A stretch of 10,303 bases of DNA from an uncultured Bacteroidales bacterium (GTDB taxonomy: Bacteria > Bacteroidota > Bacteroidia > Bacteroidales > ML635J-15). Made by a program: the position numbers and the translations under genes. Below are positions 6,022-10,303 of this stretch, in pieces; positions within the stretch are counted from its first letter, which is position 1; the number at the start of each line of letters is the position of its first letter. The stretch spans positions 1 to 10,303 of the forward strand of contig CALDKB010000023.1 in assembly GCA_937899245.1 (NCBI GenBank), written 5' to 3'. The notes beneath the pieces were generated by a model, which saw only the letters and a list, made by a program, of their open reading frames with translations, was not told the origin of the DNA and ran no database searches.

Positions 6022-8154
6022 ATGCAGAATATTAAGACGATAATCTCGGCGGAGATTCAAATTTCTGAACGTCAGGTTTCAAATACCATTGACCTTCTTG
6101 AGGATGGTTGCACCATCCCTTTCATCGCGCGTTACCGCAAGGAACGTACTGGCAATCTCGATGAGGAGCAGATTGAACTTATTTACAAGAAAAACGAATA
6201 TTACAAGGAACTTGTTTCCCGAAAGGAGACAATACTTGGCGTGATAGAAAAACAGGGAAAACTTACCTCTGAACTGAAGTCGGCAATCGAGTCTGCTTGG
6301 GATTCCAACGAACTCGAGGACTTGTATTTGCCATATAAGCCCAAAAGGCGTACTCGTGCGGCAATTGCTCGTGAAAAAGGTCTGGAACCGTTGGCTCAAT
6401 TGATATTTGCGCAAAAGTCGGTTGATGTTTACGCTGAAGCAAGAAAATACCTCGGAGCCGATGTCAAGACTGTTGATGAGGCCATTGCTGGTGCCTGTGA
6501 TATAAATGCAGAAATTATCAGCGAGGACAAGTCGGCACGCGAAAGGATAAGAAAACAATTCGAGGCGGAGGCGATAATTTCATCCAAGGTGGTGAAATCC
6601 AAAAAGGAAGAGGCCGAAAAATACCGCGATTATTTTGACTTTTCGCAAAAGCTCTCTACATGTCCTTCCCATAGGGTGCTGGCAATGCGCAGAGGCGAAA
6701 ACGAAGGCTTTTTGCGTGTTGACATTTCGCCAGACGAGGAGCATTCGCTAAAGCAGCTGAAATACTTGTTTGTCCATGGCAAAGGTCAGTGCTCCGACTT
6801 GATGCAGAATACAATCGCCGACGCTTATTCGCGGCTTTTGAAACCGTCGATAGAGACCGAGTTTGCATCGTTGAGCAAGCAGACGGCAGATGTGGCCGCC
6901 ATAGCTGTGTTCGCTGCAAATCTGCGTCAGCTGCTAATGGCTCCGCCATTGGGCAAGAAGAGAATATTGGGAATTGACCCGGGTTATAGGACCGGCTGCA
7001 AGCTGGTGTGCATTGATACTGAAGGAAATTTGTTGCACAACGATACAATATATCCACATAAGCCACAGGAACAGACCGCCATGTCAATGAAAAAACTTTC
7101 CTCGATGGTGTCGGCATATAAGATTGATGCCATAGCCATTGGCAACGGAACTGCAAGCCGCGAGACTGAACATTTTGTCAAGCGAATTCATTTCGACAGG
7201 GCTGTTCAGGTGTTTATTGTCAGCGAGGATGGGGCTTCCGTTTATTCGGCTTCCTCGGTGGCTCGCGAGGAATTTCCGCAATATGATGTGACTGTTCGTG
7301 GCGCTGTGTCGATTGCTCGAAGACTGATGGATCCGTTGGCAGAACTCGTGAAGATTGAGCCAAAGTCGATTGGCGTGGGGCAGTACCAGCATGACGTCGA
7401 TCAGAAACTTTTGAAGGAAAGTCTTGATATGGTCGTCGTTAGCGCTGTAAATAGTGTCGGCGTAAATTTAAATACTGCTACTAAGCATTTGCTTAATTAT
7501 GTGTCTGGTCTTGGCCCTGTCTTGGCTCAAAATATTGTGGACTATCGAAAGGAACATGGTGCGTTTACTAACCGAAACCAGCTTAAGGAGGTCGCCCGTC
7601 TTGGTGCAAAGGCGTTTGAGCAAAGTGCTGCCTTCCTTCGTATTCCTGATGGCGACAACCCGCTTGACAATACTGCGGTACATCCTGAGTCGTATGCTAT
7701 TGTGGCTAAAATGGCAAAGGACTTGAAAATGTCGGTCGCAGAATTGACTGAAAAGCCTGAACTGCTTGATAATGTCGATGTTTCAAAATATGTGACAGAA
7801 CAGACCGGAATGCTGAGTTTGCAGGATATTGTGGCTGAACTGAAGAAAAAAGGTCGCAACCCTCGGGGCATTGTCAAGGTTCTGGAATTTGACAAGAATA
7901 TACATCGTATTGAAGATTTGCAGGAGGGCATGATTTTGCCTGGAATCGTTACTAATATTACAAATTTTGGGGCTTTTGTCGACTTCGGAATAAAGGAAAA
8001 CGGGCTGTTGCACCTGTCGCAGATTTCCGATTCATTCATATCTTCTCCTACCGATGTGCTTAAATTGCATCAATATGTAATGGTAAAAATTGCATCTGTG
8101 GATATGGAACGACGTCGCGTGCAGCTTACCATGAAGGGGGTGGAGCAGGTATAG
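6022..8154 (+). CDS. tex: Tex, RNA-binding transcriptional accessory protein
   Basis: Cytoplasmic nucleic-acid-binding protein related to eukaryotic Spt6, first described as affecting toxin gene expression in Bordetella. Its exact biochemical role is still debated. The 710-residue product has the usual domain order. The helical Tex N-terminal region comes first (about 1-190; IPFIARYRKERTGNLDEEQI, LPYKPKRRTRA). A YqgF/RNase H-like domain starts near 313 with GIDPGYRTG (D319) and includes GNGTASRETE at 374-383. The helix-hairpin-helix pair lies at about 475-555, with VGVNLNTAT and VSGLGPVLAQNIV. A C-terminal S1 domain spans about 634-705 (GIVTNITNFGAFVDFG, GLLHLSQIS). The length is typical for Bacteroidota; enteric homologues are somewhat longer. 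It lies nine bases after the GtrA-family stop, so it probably shares that promoter. No truncation or frameshift is seen. Confidence 0.97.
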   Translation: MQNIKTIISAEIQISERQVSNTIDLLEDGCTIPFIARYRKERTGNLDEEQIELIYKKNEYYKELVSRKETILGVIEKQGKLTSELKSAIESAWDSNELEDLYLPYKPKRRTRAAIAREKGLEPLAQLIFAQKSVDVYAEARKYLGADVKTVDEAIAGACDINAEIISEDKSARERIRKQFEAEAIISSKVVKSKKEEAEKYRDYFDFSQKLSTCPSHRVLAMRRGENEGFLRVDISPDEEHSLKQLKYLFVHGKGQCSDLMQNTIADAYSRLLKPSIETEFASLSKQTADVAAIAVFAANLRQLLMAPPLGKKRILGIDPGYRTGCKLVCIDTEGNLLHNDTIYPHKPQEQTAMSMKKLSSMVSAYKIDAIAIGNGTASRETEHFVKRIHFDRAVQVFIVSEDGASVYSASSVAREEFPQYDVTVRGAVSIARRLMDPLAELVKIEPKSIGVGQYQHDVDQKLLKESLDMVVVSAVNSVGVNLNTATKHLLNYVSGLGPVLAQNIVDYRKEHGAFTNRNQLKEVARLGAKAFEQSAAFLRIPDGDNPLDNTAVHPESYAIVAKMAKDLKMSVAELTEKPELLDNVDVSKYVTEQTGMLSLQDIVAELKKKGRNPRGIVKVLEFDKNIHRIEDLQEGMILPGIVTNITNFGAFVDFGIKENGLLHLSQISDSFISSPTDVLKLHQYVMVKIASVDMERRRVQLTMKGVEQV

Positions 8155-8273
8155 GACGCCGAGCCGTACCAGCTCCTGACTACCAATTACTACTAACATA
8201 ATTTAATCTAATTGCCTTCTAACTAACTCGTAAGAAATGCGCTCGACGTTTGCTTCGGGCTTCACTAACAATG

Positions 8274-8303
8274 AAAATATAAAATCTCTTATATTTTTAT
8301 ATT
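8274..8303 (+). terminator. Possible A/T-rich terminator after tex
   Basis: AAAATATAA (8274-8282) pairs with TTATATTTT (8289-8297) around a six-base loop. A second, mutually exclusive nine-pair stem can form between AATATAAAA (8276-8284) and TTTTATATT (8295-8303). The stems have no G or C, so they are weak. A structured, T-rich stretch 120 bases after tex could still stop transcription. Confidence 0.3.
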
Positions 8304-8341
8304 AGTTGTATTAAATATTATACGAGTGGTAGTGATATTGT

Positions 8342-8360
8342 GGCGGTGTAAAGCACCGCC
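8342..8360 (+). terminator. GC-rich hairpin, possible terminator
   Basis: GGCGGTG (8342-8348) and CACCGCC (8354-8360) form a perfect seven-pair stem with a five-base loop TAAAG. The bases after it (GTAATTATTTATTTG) are T-rich but broken by A and G, so it is not a classical T-tract terminator. It could end tex transcripts. It lies directly upstream of the next -7 element and could also influence that promoter. Confidence 0.45.
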
Positions 8361-8376
8361 GTAATTATTTATTTGC

Positions 8377-8384
8377 TATATTTG
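8377..8384 (+). promoter_or_regulatory. Promoter -7 element of the surface-protein unit
   Basis: TATATTTG fully matches TAnnTTTG. No TTTG lies at the -33 distance, because that position is taken by the GC hairpin at 8342-8360. The implied leader to the ATG at 8461 is about 70 bases, longer than those of the other genes with a visible -7 element here. Confidence 0.55.
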
Positions 8385-8415
8385 CAACTTTGAGAAAAGA
8401 TTGAGTTTTGGTTGC

Positions 8416-8432
8416 TGCATTATTATAATGCA
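8416..8432 (+). promoter_or_regulatory. Perfect dyad in the presumed 5' leader
   Basis: TGCATTA (8416-8422) and TAATGCA (8426-8432) are exact inverted copies separated by TTA. In RNA this is a seven-pair hairpin about 28 bases before the start codon at 8461; in DNA it could be an operator half-site pair. Which one, if either, cannot be told from sequence alone. Confidence 0.4.
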
Positions 8433-8460
8433 TGTAATTTAAATTGTGCCTTAGAATGTT

Positions 8461-8829
8461 ATGTGTAGGTCTGTAGTGCGTATACGTCAGATGCTTCTTG
8501 CATTGGTAGCATCGTTGTTTTTTTTGTCGTTATCGACAAATGCTCAGGAAATTAGTTTGTATGCAGTTGATTCCATTGCGAAGGTGGGAGGCGATTGCGA
8601 AGTTATTTATGCTCGTGCCAAGGGTTTGCCGACAGAGCGTGAGTCTATGTTTGCAATTAGTGAGAAAGTGCAAGCTGAAATGCCTGTAAAGAAAGTGCGT
8701 TGGAATGGTGGTAATGAGCAGCTCTGGATTGTGGCGATGGAACAGGATCTTGATGTTGAGAAAATTATAGCTGTGATGAATGCTGGATATGCTGAATATC
8801 GCAAGAAAAAGTCTGAATCTGAAAAATAG
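8461..8829 (+). CDS. Small secreted protein of unknown function
   Basis: I do not recognise a family. The 122-residue product has an N-terminal signal peptide: Arg-rich start, hydrophobic core MLLALVASLFFLSLS at about 11-25, and a likely cut after STNA at 28. This predicts a mature periplasmic or surface protein of about 94 residues. The mature part has one cysteine (C46). Its sequence pattern suggests alternating strands and helices: a strand at about 31-38, a helix at 60-73, strands at 77-93 and a helix at 98-115. The C-terminus is a charged Lys/Glu/Ser tail. A small ferredoxin-like alpha/beta fold is possible but is a guess. A second in-frame ATG at 8491 would still leave a working signal peptide. 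Eight T run through the signal-peptide codons (8518-8525). The stop is close to the next gene in the same direction, so the two are probably co-transcribed. Confidence 0.75.
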   Translation: MCRSVVRIRQMLLALVASLFFLSLSTNAQEISLYAVDSIAKVGGDCEVIYARAKGLPTERESMFAISEKVQAEMPVKKVRWNGGNEQLWIVAMEQDLDVEKIIAVMNAGYAEYRKKKSESEK

Positions 8830-8880
8830 CGGAAAATGAGACTGAATCGAAATAATTTAATGGGAAATATCTCAAGAAAA

Positions 8881-10303
8881 ATGAAACGTTTTTCAAATTA
8901 CATAGCTGTTGCGTGTGGAATCATGCTATTGTGCATGAATGTTTCGGCACAAACGGAGACTATTGAAATCGGTACTGGTACAAGTACAAATTATTACCCG
9001 ATTCCTGGTTTTTACGGATGGCAGTACGATGTGTACTTGTATACTCCTGATGATGCTGCTGAATTTAATAACGACTGCATGATTACCGAACTTGCTTACA
9101 ATCATTCTTCTGTAAATTCGAGTACTGGTGCTCAATGGACAATATACATGAAGGATGTTGAGGCTACATATAGTTTGCAGGCTGGTACGACATTCGCAAC
9201 ATATATTTCGGGTGCTACTCAGGTTTATACCGGTTCTTCTTTCCCGACAGCTGCCGGATGGTATCCGTTGAGTCTGTCTACTCCATTCCAACATCAGGCT
9301 GGCAAGGCCGTCTTGATATGCGTATATGGTCGTGGCTGTTCAACTTCTGGCGGTTGTAGTAGATATTGCTTTTATACAACTGCAACAAATAAACATTGGT
9401 ACAAGCGTCAGGACTCGTCGGATCCAGGTTCTACGGTATCTGGCTCTTTGGACTCCAATCGTAGCAATGTTCGGTTGACATTACTCTTATGTACACAGCC
9501 AACCTTGTCGTTTTCTTCAACAAGCGGATCTATTTTTGCCGGCGACAGCGAGTATTTGCCACTTACAAATCCCAGTGGCTCAACTGTTACTTGGCTGTCG
9601 TCTAATACAAGCGTTGCAACGGTTGCTGGAAATAATGCTGGCGCTACTGTAACTGGTGTCGCTTCCGGTACGGCTGTAATTACGGCATCGATTCCTGCAA
9701 GTGGCGATTATTGCGCAAGACAGGTTTCTTATACGCTAACCGTTGAAAGAAACTGCTACCAGACAATCAACATGGCAAATCTTACTCAAGAAATAGAATG
9801 CGGAAAGACTTATTGTTTCTACGATCATGGTGGCGAAAGTGGTAGCTATAGCAATAACGAAAGTTATACTGCAACATTTACGTCTTCTGGAAATATTACC
9901 ATCAGCTTCGAGTCGTTCGCCAGCGAATCGTCGTACGACAAGATAACCATCTACGACGGAACTACGGCAGGCACAACTTTGGTAAACTTGTTCAGCGGTA
10001 CGTCTTCTTTGCCTCCGACTGTTACTGCAACGTCGGGCACGATGACTGTTGTGTGGACTTCTGATGGAAGTAGTACCTATGCCGGCTGGTCGGCAAACAT
10101 AAATGCAACAGGTTGCTGTACGCCACGCCCTGGTACGTTGGCATTCTCTACTTCATCTCTCGATGTGTTCATGGGCGAGACTGTATATTCGCCATCGCTT
10201 ACCAACATAGTTACTCCGACTGGTACTGTAACCTATTCGTCGTCGGATGAAACAATTGCAACGGTAGATCCTGCTACTGGCATAGTGACTGCAATTGGCG
10301 TTG
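8881..10303 (+). CDS. Secreted multidomain surface protein with BIG2-type and CUB domains (partial, 3' end missing)
   Basis: Probable adhesin-like cell-surface or extracellular protein; the frame is open to the window edge (474 residues visible). A signal peptide (1-23, ending NVSA) comes first. An N-terminal module follows at about 28-204, beginning IGTGTSTNYYPIPGFYGWQYD, of a type common in Bacteroidota surface proteins. It carries C147, C153, C159 and C163 within 17 residues. A BIG2-type Ig-like domain lies at about 206-289 (WLSSNTSVATV, GVASGTAVITAS). A CUB domain at about 292-408 includes SYDKITIYDG and SGTMTVVWTSD. A second BIG2-type domain starts at about 417 and is cut. The protein is rich in Ser, Thr and Gly. 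I chose the ATG at 8881 because it gives a compact MKR-type signal peptide after AAGAAAA; in-frame ATGs at 8836 and 8860 are also possible, and 8836 lies six bases after the preceding stop. Export by T9SS is inferred; the expected C-terminal sorting domain would lie outside the window. Confidence 0.88.
   Translation, partial: MKRFSNYIAVACGIMLLCMNVSAQTETIEIGTGTSTNYYPIPGFYGWQYDVYLYTPDDAAEFNNDCMITELAYNHSSVNSSTGAQWTIYMKDVEATYSLQAGTTFATYISGATQVYTGSSFPTAAGWYPLSLSTPFQHQAGKAVLICVYGRGCSTSGGCSRYCFYTTATNKHWYKRQDSSDPGSTVSGSLDSNRSNVRLTLLLCTQPTLSFSSTSGSIFAGDSEYLPLTNPSGSTVTWLSSNTSVATVAGNNAGATVTGVASGTAVITASIPASGDYCARQVSYTLTVERNCYQTINMANLTQEIECGKTYCFYDHGGESGSYSNNESYTATFTSSGNITISFESFASESSYDKITIYDGTTAGTTLVNLFSGTSSLPPTVTATSGTMTVVWTSDGSSTYAGWSANINATGCCTPRPGTLAFSTSSLDVFMGETVYSPSLTNIVTPTGTVTYSSSDETIATVDPATGIVTAIGV

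Larger units (their letters stand above)
8155..8460. other. Non-coding region between tex and the surface-protein unit
   Basis: No ORF of convincing length or composition lies on either strand here. The first 120 bases show no clear structure beyond a weak G-U-containing hairpin at 8231-8250. The rest holds overlapping A/T hairpins (8274-8303), a GC-rich hairpin (8342-8360), a -7 promoter element (8377-8384), a perfect dyad (8416-8432) and the palindrome AATTTAAATT (8436-8445). It reads as the end of the tex unit followed by the control region of the next one. Confidence 0.7.

Noticed and set aside
7542..8039. Minus-strand ORF opposite tex
   Set aside because: It falls within the HhH and S1 coding regions of an intact tex and has no start context, promoter or domain.
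8231..8250. Hairpin GCTCG / CGGGC in the region after tex
   Set aside because: It needs a G-U pair, has a ten-base loop and no T-run, so it is within what chance would give.
1..10303. CRISPR array, tRNA or rRNA gene, insertion sequence, toxin-antitoxin or defence cluster
   Set aside because: I looked for spaced direct repeats, transposase motifs, cloverleaf signatures and paired small genes and found none that hold up. The only tandem repeat is the in-frame TonB hexamer.

Overview
The window looks like a chromosomal segment from a member of the Bacteroidota, most likely of the order Bacteroidales. Three signs support this. Several genes are preceded by the Bacteroidota -7 element TAnnTTTG, and Shine-Dalgarno sites are mostly absent. 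The protein families have Bacteroidota-style lengths and architectures: TonB with a long acidic EP linker, HflX, a ~560-residue M23 peptidase and a ~710-residue Tex. The right end carries a modular Ser/Thr-rich surface protein of the kind usually exported by the type IX secretion system (T9SS). No rRNA, tRNA, insertion sequence, CRISPR array or phage gene was seen.

Layout. Bases 1-169 hold no gene but contain the miaB promoter. miaB (170-1477, +) encodes the tRNA methylthiotransferase. A separate unit follows: a good two-part promoter, a rare Shine-Dalgarno-like site, a TonB-family energy transducer (1581-2282, +) and a clear intrinsic terminator (2305-2331). hflX (2349-3527, +), a ribosome-associated GTPase, starts just after that terminator. 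It converges on a secreted M23 zinc peptidase (3607-5292, -), whose -7 element lies almost against its start codon, so its mRNA may be leaderless. A divergent intergenic region of 168 bp separates the peptidase from a two-gene unit: a GtrA-family four-helix membrane protein (5461-6012, +) and tex (6022-8154, +), a nucleic-acid-binding transcription/translation accessory protein.

Bases 8155-8460 are non-coding but structured. They hold overlapping A/T hairpins, a GC-rich hairpin, a -7 promoter element and a dyad in the presumed 5' leader. This region leads into an apparent two-gene surface unit: a small secreted protein of unknown function (8461-8829, +) and a large secreted protein cut by the right edge (8881 to the end, +). 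The latter has a signal peptide, an N-terminal Bacteroidota surface module with a cysteine cluster, a BIG2-type Ig-like domain, a CUB domain and the start of a second BIG2-type domain.

Functionally, the left and centre are housekeeping genes: tRNA modification, ribosome rescue/biogenesis, envelope energy transduction, cell-wall hydrolysis and Tex. The right end is accessory surface biology. I do not see a convincing new defence or mobile system. The most interesting leads are the small-protein/adhesin pair with its structured leader, the possible leaderless peptidase mRNA, and the isolated TonB unit, whose codon use and signals suggest high expression.
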